From Methyloversatilis discipulorum (lineage in GTDB: Bacteria; Pseudomonadota; Gammaproteobacteria; Burkholderiales; Rhodocyclaceae): 64,000 bases of DNA. The notes under the pieces are model-generated. The model did no database searches, had not been told where the DNA came from, and worked only from the letters and a program-made list of their open reading frames with translations. The stretch lies in contig NZ_ARVV01000001.1 in assembly GCF_000385375.1 (NCBI RefSeq), forward strand, positions 1 through 64,000, written 5' to 3'. Numbering within the stretch: position 1 is the first letter of the stretch; every line of letters starts with the position of its first letter. The translations under genes and the position numbers were made by a program. Below, piece after piece: positions 1 to 10,136 of the stretch.

Positions 1-250
1 CGTGAATACGTGATCACAGCGCGAAACGAGCGCCAAGCCAGCCTGCCTTGCGGGTATGCGTCACCGCCTCGGCGGTGGATAAGAGGGCCTGAAGTCGCTA
101 GAATCGATCCCCTAAAAACAGCACATAAAGCTGCTCCGACCCGGCGCCCCCGATCACGCATCGGTCCACGCGCATCAAATCCTGGGTCAGGACGCATCCC
201 GCTACGCTGTCCCGCAACCTCACGACATCGACCCGGCGACCACGCAGACC

Positions 251-1702
251 ATGATGCAACAGTTTTGGGAAGTCTGCCTCAGCCGCTTCGAACAGGAACT
301 CCCCGCACAGCAGTATCAGACCTGGATCAAGGGTCTGCGCATCGGTCAGAGCGACGACGATTCGCTGGCGCTGGTCGCGCCGAACCGGTTCGTTCTGCAG
401 TGGGTCCGCGAGCGCTATCTGGCGCGTATCGAAGCACTGGGGCTGGAGTATTTCTCCCAGCCGCTGTCGGTCAGGCTCAGCCTGCCCGACCCGGCAACGA
501 AGGCCGCAGCCGCCGACGACACCCCGATGGTCGCCGTCCGCAACGGCACGCCGGCCGACAACGACGGCGAACGTCCGGCGCGTGCAGCACTGCGCGCCGC
601 GGGCGAGCCCGACAGCACGCGCGTCGCCGCGCCGGCGCTCATCGTCCGTCCGTCTGCCGGCAACAACGGCAGCGAACGCGACCGTTCACGTCTCAATCCC
701 GGCTTCACCTTCGACAATCTGGTCACCGGCCGCGCCAACGAACTGGCCCGCGCCGCCGCGATACAGGTCGCCCAGAACCCGGGCATGTCCTACAACCCCA
801 TCTTCATCTATGGCGGTGTGGGCCTGGGCAAGACCCACCTCGTGCACGCGCTCGGCAACGAGGTGATGAAGCACAATCCGGACGCGGTCATCCGTTACGT
901 GCACGCCGACGACTACTACGCCGACGTGGTGCGCGCCTACCAGCAGAAGAGCTTCGACGCCTTCAAGCGCTACTACCGCTCGCTCGACGTGCTGCTGATC
1001 GACGACATCCAGTTCTTCAACAACAAGACGCGCACGCAGGAGGAGTTCTTCTACGCCTTCAATGCGCTGACCGATGCGAAGAAGCAGATCGTCATCACCT
1101 GTGACACCTATCCGAAGAACATCCAGGGCGTCGAGGAACGCCTGACGACGCGCTTCGGCTGGGGCCTGACGGTGCAGATCGAGCCGCCCGAGCTGGAAAT
1201 GCGGGTGGCCATCCTGAAGAAGAAGGCTGAGATGGAACGGGTGAAGGTGGGCGAGGACGTCGCCTTCCTGATCGCCAAGAACATCCGCAGCAATGTGCGC
1301 GAGCTCGAAGGGGCGCTGAAGAAGGTGATCGCCTTCGCCCACTTCCACACGCTGCCGATCTCGCTCGAAGTGGCGCGTGAGGCGCTGAAGGACCTGCTCG
1401 GTGCGCACAACCGGCAGATCACGCTGGAGTTCATCCAGAAGACCGTATCCGACTACTACAAGATCAAGGTGTCGGAGATGTATTCGAAGAAGCGGACGCG
1501 CGCGATCGCGCGGCCGCGGCAGGTGGCGATGTGGCTGGCCAAGGAACTGACGCCGGAGAGCTATCCGGCCATCGGCGAATCTTTCGGCGGCCGCGACCAT
1601 ACGACCGTGCTGCACGCATGCCGCACGATCGCTGACCTGCGCCTGAAGGACGAAGTGCTGAACCATGACCTGCACGTACTGACGCAGACGCTGCGCAAGT
1701 AA
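251..1702 (+). CDS. dnaA: Chromosomal replication initiator DnaA
   Basis: AAA+ ATPase that binds DnaA boxes and opens the replication origin. The 483-aa protein has the N-terminal DnaB-interaction domain (begins MMQQFWEVCLSRFEQELPAQ), a variable linker, a Walker A motif GGVGLGKTH near residues 188-196, a Walker B LLIDDIQFF near 248-256, and the C-terminal DNA-binding signature RDHTTVLHACRTI near 449-461. Length is normal for betaproteobacteria. Two ATGs are adjacent (251 and 254); either could be the start. It is followed by dnaN and gyrB, the classical origin-linked order. The 250 bases upstream hold only one weak DnaA-box-like site at about 74-82. Confidence 0.97.
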   Translation: MMQQFWEVCLSRFEQELPAQQYQTWIKGLRIGQSDDDSLALVAPNRFVLQWVRERYLARIEALGLEYFSQPLSVRLSLPDPATKAAAADDTPMVAVRNGTPADNDGERPARAALRAAGEPDSTRVAAPALIVRPSAGNNGSERDRSRLNPGFTFDNLVTGRANELARAAAIQVAQNPGMSYNPIFIYGGVGLGKTHLVHALGNEVMKHNPDAVIRYVHADDYYADVVRAYQQKSFDAFKRYYRSLDVLLIDDIQFFNNKTRTQEEFFYAFNALTDAKKQIVITCDTYPKNIQGVEERLTTRFGWGLTVQIEPPELEMRVAILKKKAEMERVKVGEDVAFLIAKNIRSNVRELEGALKKVIAFAHFHTLPISLEVAREALKDLLGAHNRQITLEFIQKTVSDYYKIKVSEMYSKKRTRAIARPRQVAMWLAKELTPESYPAIGESFGGRDHTTVLHACRTIADLRLKDEVLNHDLHVLTQTLRK

Positions 1703-1940
1703 AAAGGGGTCGGTGCAGAAGCTGTTGAAGCTGTATGGATAAACAGGCCGGCAAATCTGTATGAACGCTGTGGATAACCAGGGCTTTTTCCACCTGGTCG
1801 ACTTTCACCCACATTTGTTCATGCGTTGACCGGGCCCTTATACAGACAACGATACATACTGCAGGTCATTGAAGTTCATTGTTTTTTTGATGTTCTCCAC
1901 AGAAATCGGTCGACGTTAACGGTTTACAGAGGTTTATAAA
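1703..1940. other. dnaA-dnaN intergenic region, candidate oriC with DnaA-box-like sites
   Basis: The spacer contains an exact DnaA box in reverse orientation, TGTGGATAA at 1769-1777. Two sites have one mismatch each: TATGGATAA at 1734-1742 and TTCTCCACA at 1893-1901. A T-rich stretch at about 1876-1895 could serve as an unwinding element. Replication origins commonly lie next to dnaA, so this is a reasonable oriC candidate. The number of boxes is small, and the true origin could instead lie upstream of dnaA outside the window. Confidence 0.45.
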
Positions 1941-3050
1941 ATGCTCTTAATGAAGATAGAACGCGAACAGCTGCTGCGACCGCTGCAGTCGGTCAGCGGC
2001 ATCGTCGAGAAGCGTCACACCCTGCCCATCCTGTCCAACGTCCTGATCGAAACCGAGGGCGATGCGCTCACCCTGCTCGCCACCGACATCGAGATCCAGA
2101 TCCGCACCCGCTCGACCGGCAGCATCAGCGGCGCCCAGCCGGCGGCCCTGACCGTCGCCGCCCGCAAGCTGCAGGACATCCTGCGTGCGCTGCCCGAAGG
2201 CCAGGAAGTCAGCCTCGACGCCGACGACCGCAAGCTCACCGTGCGTGCCGGCAAGAGCCGCTTCACGCTGCAGACCCTGCCGGCGCAGGACTACCCGCGC
2301 ATGCAGCTGGCCGACGGCGAAACCGTCAAGCTCAGCCTGTCGCAGAAAAAGCTGAAGCGCCTGCTGTCGCTGGTGCAGTATTCGATGGCCCAGCAGGACA
2401 TCCGCTACTACCTGAACGGCCTGCTGCTGTCGGTCGGCAACGAGGAACTGCGTCTGGTCGCGACCGACGGTCACCGTCTGGCCTACGTGTCGGAAGCGAT
2501 GCCCGGCGTGACCGACAAGCTCGACGTCATCCTGCCGCGCAAGACCGTGCTCGAACTGGCCCGTCAGCTGGCCGACATCGACGACCCGGTCGATATCGAA
2601 CTGGGTTCCAACCAGGCCCGTCTGCGCTTCGGCGCGGTCGAGCTGATCACCAAGCTGATCGACGGCAAGTTCCCCGACTACGAGCGCGTCATCCCGAAGG
2701 ACCATCCGAAGGAACTGATGCTGCAGCGCTCGACCTTCCTGCCCGCACTGCAGCGCGCCGCCATCCTGACCAACGAGAAGTTCAAGGGTGTGCGCGTCGT
2801 GCTGTCGGCCGGCACGCTGAAGCTCATCTCCAGCAACGCCGAGCAGGAAGAGGCGGTGGAAGAGCTCGAAGTCGAGTACGACGGCGACGGCCTCGACATC
2901 GGTTTCAACGTGAGCTACCTGCTCGACGTACTGAACAACGTCGGCGGCGACACGCTGAGCCTCAAGCTCAACGACGGCAACAGCAGCGCGCTGATCACGC
3001 TGCCCGGCACCGACGCCTTCAAGTACGTCGTGATGCCGATGCGCGTGTAA
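1941..3050 (+). CDS. dnaN: DNA polymerase III sliding clamp, beta subunit
   Basis: Ring-forming processivity clamp that tethers the replicative polymerase to DNA. The 369-aa protein carries the family's N-terminal pattern (PLQSVSGIVEKRHTLPILSN), three repeated clamp domains, and the C-terminal PGTDAFKYVVMPMRV ending typical of proteobacterial DnaN. The ATG at 1941 gives the usual length; an in-frame ATG four codons later (1950) is possible. It is transcribed with dnaA and gyrB. A hairpin with a T-rich tail follows at 3071-3103. Confidence 0.97.
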   Translation: MLLMKIEREQLLRPLQSVSGIVEKRHTLPILSNVLIETEGDALTLLATDIEIQIRTRSTGSISGAQPAALTVAARKLQDILRALPEGQEVSLDADDRKLTVRAGKSRFTLQTLPAQDYPRMQLADGETVKLSLSQKKLKRLLSLVQYSMAQQDIRYYLNGLLLSVGNEELRLVATDGHRLAYVSEAMPGVTDKLDVILPRKTVLELARQLADIDDPVDIELGSNQARLRFGAVELITKLIDGKFPDYERVIPKDHPKELMLQRSTFLPALQRAAILTNEKFKGVRVVLSAGTLKLISSNAEQEEAVEELEVEYDGDGLDIGFNVSYLLDVLNNVGGDTLSLKLNDGNSSALITLPGTDAFKYVVMPMRV

Positions 3051-3070
3051 GCCGCCCTGCCCGCACGATC

Positions 3071-3103
3071 GCCCGGCCTGCGCGCCGGGCTTTATGCTTT
3101 TTT
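3071..3103 (+). terminator. Probable rho-independent terminator after dnaN
   Basis: Inverted repeat GCCCGGC (3071-3077) and GCCGGGC (3084-3090) with a 6-base loop, followed by TTTATGCTTTTTT. The position between dnaN and gyrB suggests full or partial termination before gyrB. Confidence 0.6.
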
Positions 3104-3105
3104 GA

Positions 3106-5625
<2,520 letters not shown>

Positions 5626-5676
5626 GTTTCTGTAGGATCCCACCATTTTCTATATGTCATTGGACTTCGATCTACC

Positions 5677-5712
5677 AAGAAAGCCACGAAAGGTGGCTTT
5701 CTTCATTTTGTT
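5677..5712. terminator. Strong terminator hairpin after gyrB
   Basis: Perfect 11-bp inverted repeat AAGAAAGCCAC (5677-5687) and GTGGCTTTCTT (5693-5703) with loop GAAAG, then CATTTTGTT. The A-rich left arm and T-rich right side let it work in both directions. It separates the core replication genes from the accessory island. Confidence 0.8.
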
Positions 5713-5840
5713 AGTCCGTTAGTCGGCCGAAGCGGACGATGAGGCTGCATCTCACCGGTGATTGCAGAGCATGCGAAAGCTGACGTCGATACGGTCCTAG
5801 CCATCAATTGCTGCAGACGTCGCATCTGGAGGGGACTCCT

Positions 5841-7535
5841 TTGCTGAAAGTGGAACTGCGTCACTTCGAACGCGCCGCTCGCGAGATTGCAGAGCATGGC
5901 GATAACGATACGCTCCCGTTCGATGTCGATATCCGATTCTGTAGGGACCAGGCTCAGGCTCTCGCGTCGATCGCGTATGGCTTCTATTCCAAACTCCGTG
6001 ACACCGAGGCGAAAAAGGACAACCACGAGCGAATCGCGGAGTTGCACGTCTACAGTGAGCGCCTCCTTGCTCCGTCTGGCCCAACCGGGTTTCGAGTCAT
6101 CACCAAGATCCACCTGTTCTGGAACATCTACCTCAACGGTCTTGCAATAGCAATCGCAGAGGAACTCGAGCCGCATCGCTCTAAAGGCGCACACTCTTAC
6201 AGATTTCTAGCCGCGGGTGACACGGACCTGTTCGATAGCAAGCGCTCTTGGCGTGCATTTAAAGAAGAGACCGTACAACAAGCATCAATGGCCTCGGAAC
6301 ATGCCGTCATTGTGCAGACCGATATCTCGAGCTTCTATGAACACGTGTCGCATCATTACGTCGAGAATCTTATCAACCGCCTCGGCGGCGATGGTTCGGC
6401 TGTTTCCAAGCAGGTCAATGCGCTGCTTAGCAAGCTCTTTGCCGGGCGTTCATTTGGCCTTCCAGTCGGGGGACAAGGCGCTCGCATTCTTGCGGAGCTT
6501 GTTCTCAACGAGGTGGATACCGCCATGGCGGCTAAAGGTATCTGGGGTAACCGCTATGTCGACGACTATGTCCTAGTTGCAGACAATACCGCCGAAGCGT
6601 ATCGAGCCTTGGGCATCTTGGCGCAGTGCCTGATGGACTACGGCCTCAGCTTAAACAAGTCAAAGACAGTGTTGCTCTCCGCCAAGCACTATCGTGACTA
6701 TGTTGCTTCGCAACTGGGAGGGGATGACGCTGAAGCAGCCAAACTAAGAAAAATTGATCTCAAGTTCGACCCATACTCGGACAATCCCGAAGCAGACTAT
6801 GAGTCGCTAGTCGAGACAGTCGAAACACTCGAGATTCGAAAACTCCTCAACCGGGAGCTCGAGAAGGCGCTTCCCGATACGTTTCTGGTTACGCAGATTG
6901 GTAGGACGATTCGTCTTCATGAACCTGCCGTAGCTCTTGAGATCGCGGCAACGCTGCTGAAGCAGCAGAACCTGCACGCATTTCGCTCCTCCTTTTCAAC
7001 AATCATGCGGGGAATTGCCAATCTGCGAGGCGATGGAAGGTTCGATGCTATCCACGGGGCTTTGGACCAGTTGCTCGACCAGGTTCCACTTCACTCTGCG
7101 CATCTATTGAAGGCCGATACCAGCCTCCTCCACTACCTACGATGCTTGCGATTCCATAAAACGCCCACGCGCGCGAACTTCGTGAGCGAGCTCTTCGACA
7201 AGACACAGCTTGATGTCACTCGGCGCGCCTGTATCGACTGCTGGCGGAATTGGAAGGATGCGGTCGCATTCAACCATCTACGAAACCGATGGCAGCAGCT
7301 AAGCCCTGAATGCCAGCGTCTTTATTGGCTGTCCTCTTTCTGCTTCGGTGATGAGGGGAATAAGGCGCGCCAGCAAGCCAAACGCGCTGTAGCACAATAC
7401 TGGTCACTTGGTGTGGAGCTTCCTTTCGAAGAACAACGGGACAACGCAAAGCTCGCAACGCTTCCCCGTGACACTGAGCCCCGGTTCGCCGCGGTGTTCA
7501 CGCGCTGGGCGGAGGATGCTGGCGATGCAGTTTGA
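5841..7535 (+). CDS. Reverse transcriptase, probable defence-associated (UG/DRT- or Abi-like) type
   Basis: RNA-directed DNA polymerase fold. With the TTG start at 5841 (preceded at 6-base spacing by the good SD GGAGGGG) the protein is 564 aa. An upstream in-frame TTG at 5808 has no SD. Visible RT motifs: the first catalytic Asp in QTDISSFYEH (D161), GLPVGGQGARILAEL near 206-220, the YVDDY active site at 239-243, and LNKSKTVLLS near 271. A C-terminal region of about 260 aa has no motif I recognise. No group II intron maturase or retron-type C-terminal motif is evident. Its 3' end overlaps the nuclease-like gene by 11 bp, so the two are probably translationally coupled. Base composition is lower in GC than the flanks (one 60-base line counted at 29 G+C), suggesting horizontal acquisition. 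The subfamily is not resolved by eye. Confidence 0.85.
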   Translation: MLKVELRHFERAAREIAEHGDNDTLPFDVDIRFCRDQAQALASIAYGFYSKLRDTEAKKDNHERIAELHVYSERLLAPSGPTGFRVITKIHLFWNIYLNGLAIAIAEELEPHRSKGAHSYRFLAAGDTDLFDSKRSWRAFKEETVQQASMASEHAVIVQTDISSFYEHVSHHYVENLINRLGGDGSAVSKQVNALLSKLFAGRSFGLPVGGQGARILAELVLNEVDTAMAAKGIWGNRYVDDYVLVADNTAEAYRALGILAQCLMDYGLSLNKSKTVLLSAKHYRDYVASQLGGDDAEAAKLRKIDLKFDPYSDNPEADYESLVETVETLEIRKLLNRELEKALPDTFLVTQIGRTIRLHEPAVALEIAATLLKQQNLHAFRSSFSTIMRGIANLRGDGRFDAIHGALDQLLDQVPLHSAHLLKADTSLLHYLRCLRFHKTPTRANFVSELFDKTQLDVTRRACIDCWRNWKDAVAFNHLRNRWQQLSPECQRLYWLSSFCFGDEGNKARQQAKRAVAQYWSLGVELPFEEQRDNAKLATLPRDTEPRFAAVFTRWAEDAGDAV

Positions 7536-8250
7536 CCCGCGGACCGTCGCACGGGAAATTCCAGGCATCTTCGACGAGGTATTCCCTCAACTGACGCCGG
7601 GCATAGTTGCATACCTTAATGCGGAATCGAAAGTAATCCCTGTTCAGCCTCTTCGGCAGGAGACGTTGCTGCAGTCGGCCTTGCAGCGAGCGATGCTCTT
7701 CGAGTTGGGATACACCGTCGGAGAACGGCTGCTTAAAGATGCAGCTGAAATTGACTGGCCGGCCTGCTTTGGAGACACCGTCCGGCGACAACGCGCGTAC
7801 TTCGATGCCAAGTTGCCCGAACAACTAGAGCCCGTAGACCAACTTTTAGCCGAGACGGTCGGACGGAACCTCGCAGCGAGCATGACATCACTGAGCGAGT
7901 TGGCGGGACATCCCGTCGTCTTTCGTCCGCATATCCCAGGCTTGGAGTGGATTTCCAGTGGAAATGGAGATTTCGCCCTTGGTACGACATTGGTGGAGGT
8001 GAAGTGCACGGCCAAGCGATTTTCGTCGGCGGATTACCGCCAGGTTGCCATCTACTGGCTGCTCAGCTTTGCTGCGGCTGTCGAAGGTCACGGGGAGGAG
8101 TGGCGAAACTTCATTCTGCTCAATCCGCGAAGCGGGGAGATTGTCAAAATGTCCTTCGATACATTCCTGTCGATCATCAGCAGCGGACGTACGAAAGTGG
8201 ACATCCTGCAGCTTTTCCTGTCTTTGGTCGGCTCACGATTGACCAGATAG
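7525..8250 (+). CDS. Small RecB/Cas4-like PD-(D/E)XK nuclease-like protein coupled to the reverse transcriptase
   Basis: A 241-aa protein of unknown family. I start it at ATG 7525, nine bases after GGAGG; an ATG at 7516 is also in frame. The C-terminal half shows a plausible nuclease core: D149 (GDF), E158 and K160 (VEVK), then Q173-x3-Y177 (QVAIY). This matches the D...ExK plus QxxxY pattern of the RecB/Cas4 branch of PD-(D/E)XK nucleases. The N-terminal half (about 1-140) has no motif I know. The start overlaps the reverse transcriptase stop, implying one operon and a joint function. The nuclease assignment rests on motif spacing only and could be wrong. Confidence 0.6.
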   Translation: MQFDPRTVAREIPGIFDEVFPQLTPGIVAYLNAESKVIPVQPLRQETLLQSALQRAMLFELGYTVGERLLKDAAEIDWPACFGDTVRRQRAYFDAKLPEQLEPVDQLLAETVGRNLAASMTSLSELAGHPVVFRPHIPGLEWISSGNGDFALGTTLVEVKCTAKRFSSADYRQVAIYWLLSFAAAVEGHGEEWRNFILLNPRSGEIVKMSFDTFLSIISSGRTKVDILQLFLSLVGSRLTR

Positions 8251-8398
8251 CGATTAGAGAAGCGTGTCGATTTTCGTAGATCTTTTAAACACGAATTTCG
8301 CATGTGTCGATTTGCGCGACAGGTTTCAGTGACTAGCGAACCTTGAGCACCGCATATCGCAAGACCGTTCACTGTGCATTCCGCGCCGAAGCAATCAG

Positions 8399-8433
8399 GT
8401 TGACGATTTATATATTTTCTATAGATTGTCAAC
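8399..8433. promoter_or_regulatory. Palindromic operator overlapping the promoter of the XRE-ImmA gene
   Basis: Imperfect 35-bp palindrome: left arm GTTGACGATTTAT (from 8399), right arm ATAGATTGTCAAC (to 8433); 11 of 13 arm positions pair. The left arm contains a TTGACG -35-like hexamer and the centre is A/T-rich with TATAGA at 8420-8425. It lies 14 bases before the ATG at 8447, which fits autoregulation by the XRE protein. Confidence 0.5.
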
Positions 8434-8446
8434 TTGGGAGGCCGCA

Positions 8447-9490
8447 ATGATTCATGACCGCATCCGCCGTGCCCGCGTGCTCCGGGGTTTGAGCCTCGAA
8501 GATCTGGCGCAGAGGCTGGGCGATATCAGCAAGCAGGCAGTGAGCAAGTTCGAGAAGGGCGCCGCGGTGCCGAATTCGGCGCGCCTGCTGCAACTGGCAC
8601 AGGCGCTGGACGTGAAGCCCGAGTACTTCTTTCGCCCGGATGCCGTGACGCTGGCGCCGCTGGAATTCCGCAAGCTCGCGAAAATGCCGAAGTATCGACA
8701 GCAACAGGTCGAGGAGCAGATGCGCGAGCATCTGGAGCGTTACATCGCGCTGGAGCGATGCTTCGACGCGGCGGATATCGCGTTGGGCGCAGTTCCTGCC
8801 GGCTCCATAGCCGTCGCGTCCGTTGAAGCCGCCGAGGATGCGGCCAGGAAGCTCAGGGGAGACTGGGCCATCGGTAGCGATGAGATAGCCAATCTGACCG
8901 AACTGCTCGAAGACCATGGAATCAAGGTCGCGCTGCTCGACGGGCCGGACGATTTCGACGGCGCGTGCGCCGCTACCCACGACGAGCAGCACGTGCTGAT
9001 CGCCCTGAACCGCACCCGCCCCGGCGAGCGCATGCGTTTCACCGCGGCACATGAGCTCGGACACTGGGTCATGGCACTGCCGGACTCGATGCCGGAGAAG
9101 GACAAGGAGGCCTGCTGTCATCGCTTCGCCGGTGCCTTCCTGTACACCCGGGATCAGGTCGTCCTGGATTTCGGCAGCCACCGGCGCTCCAAGGTTCACA
9201 TGATGGAGCTGCTCAACGCAAAGCGGCGTTACGGCGTGTCGATGCAGATGGCTCTGCGTCGGCTGAAGGATCTGGAACTGCTGAGCGATGCCGGCTATCG
9301 GTCGGCGTCGATCGAGTTCAGCGTGAATGGCTGGCGGTCGTCCGAGCCGGAACCTCTGCTCGCAGAGCAGCCACGCCGCTTCGAATCTCTGGTCTTCTGG
9401 GGTTTGGCCGAGGGGCTATTCACCCCGTCCCGCGCATCCGAATTCCTGCAGCGGCCGATCGATCAGCTTGAGCCCACGATGGCGATGTAG
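8447..9490 (+). CDS. XRE-family regulator fused to an ImmA/IrrE-type metallopeptidase
   Basis: 347 aa. Residues about 5-60 form an HTH_XRE domain (SLEDLAQRLGDISKQAVSKF). The middle carries the zinc-protease signature HELGH at 202-206 with further ImmA/IrrE features (CCHRFAGAFL). Proteins of this layout act as repressors that are cleaved or inactivated on damage or phage signals, often controlling toxin or mobile-element genes. The ATG 8447 start is set by the GGGAGG ribosome site; an upstream TTG extension would run into the palindromic operator. The PIN-domain gene starts 11 bases after its stop, so the pair looks like a toxin-antitoxin-like or mobile-element module. Confidence 0.88.
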   Translation: MIHDRIRRARVLRGLSLEDLAQRLGDISKQAVSKFEKGAAVPNSARLLQLAQALDVKPEYFFRPDAVTLAPLEFRKLAKMPKYRQQQVEEQMREHLERYIALERCFDAADIALGAVPAGSIAVASVEAAEDAARKLRGDWAIGSDEIANLTELLEDHGIKVALLDGPDDFDGACAATHDEQHVLIALNRTRPGERMRFTAAHELGHWVMALPDSMPEKDKEACCHRFAGAFLYTRDQVVLDFGSHRRSKVHMMELLNAKRRYGVSMQMALRRLKDLELLSDAGYRSASIEFSVNGWRSSEPEPLLAEQPRRFESLVFWGLAEGLFTPSRASEFLQRPIDQLEPTMAM

Positions 9491-9501
9491 GCCGTTTCCG
9501 C

Positions 9502-9990
9502 ATGAGCCGGATCTACATCAGCGACACCAATATCTGGATTGATTTCAGAAACGCTGGCCTGCTCGACGAGTTGTTCCAGCTGCCGTTTGCGCTCTGCTGT
9601 ACCGATTTCGTACTGGAAGAGCTGAAGGACTTCGACCACGCTGCGCTGCTTGCGCGAGGCCTGATCGTCGAGGGGATGGACGGAACGGCAATCGTCGAAT
9701 TGCACGGCATGATGATCGAGCACAACAACAGTTCCCTGCCCGATGTCTCCTGCTACTTTCTGGCTCGGCAGACCGCGCGACCGCTGCTCACTGGTGATGG
9801 CCGGCTGAGAAAGCAGGCAGAGAGGGACGGCCTGGAAGTGCATGGCGCGCTATGGCTTCTGGATCGTCTGGTCGAGCATGCGGTGGTCCCGCCGGCCCGC
9901 GCAGCCGACGGGCTCGAACACATGTTGCGGAGGAACGCGCGTTTGCCCCATGTCGAATGCCAGACTCGACTGAAGCAGTGGCGCCGGTAG
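9502..9990 (+). CDS. PIN-domain protein, putative RNase partner of the XRE-ImmA protein
   Basis: 162 aa. PIN nuclease acidic residues are visible: D8 in SDTNIW, E39/E40 in LEEL, D81 in LPDVS and D99 in TGDGRL. PIN proteins cleave RNA and are common toxins. Here the gene directly follows an XRE-ImmA gene in the same operon rather than a classical small VapB antitoxin. Its C-terminal 40 residues extend past the domain. Target and toxicity are inferred. Confidence 0.75.
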   Translation: MSRIYISDTNIWIDFRNAGLLDELFQLPFALCCTDFVLEELKDFDHAALLARGLIVEGMDGTAIVELHGMMIEHNNSSLPDVSCYFLARQTARPLLTGDGRLRKQAERDGLEVHGALWLLDRLVEHAVVPPARAADGLEHMLRRNARLPHVECQTRLKQWRR

Positions 9991-10001
9991 ATTGAAAGCC
10001 G

Positions 10002-10056
10002 GTTTTCTATACACGTCACAGGAACATGTGTATAGAAAACGGCGATTTTCTATACA
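10002..10056. repeat. Triple TTTTCTATACA repeat with a perfect inverted pair, upstream of rhuM
   Basis: GTTTTCTATACAC (10002-10014) and GTGTATAGAAAAC (10028-10040) form a perfect 13-bp inverted pair. A third copy, TTTTCTATACA, lies at 10046-10056 in direct orientation. The spacer lies between the PIN gene and the RhuM-family gene, so it may be an operator, a terminator-like structure or a recombination site. A related string, ATTTTCTATATGTCA, occurs just after gyrB near 5645. Confidence 0.6.
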
Positions 10057-10136
10057 TGTCGCGCATTGAGCTGGCGTAGTGAGCGCCGCTGAAGCGGCAC
10101 GGTGAGTGCAGCAGAACGTATACCGCAAAAAACATC

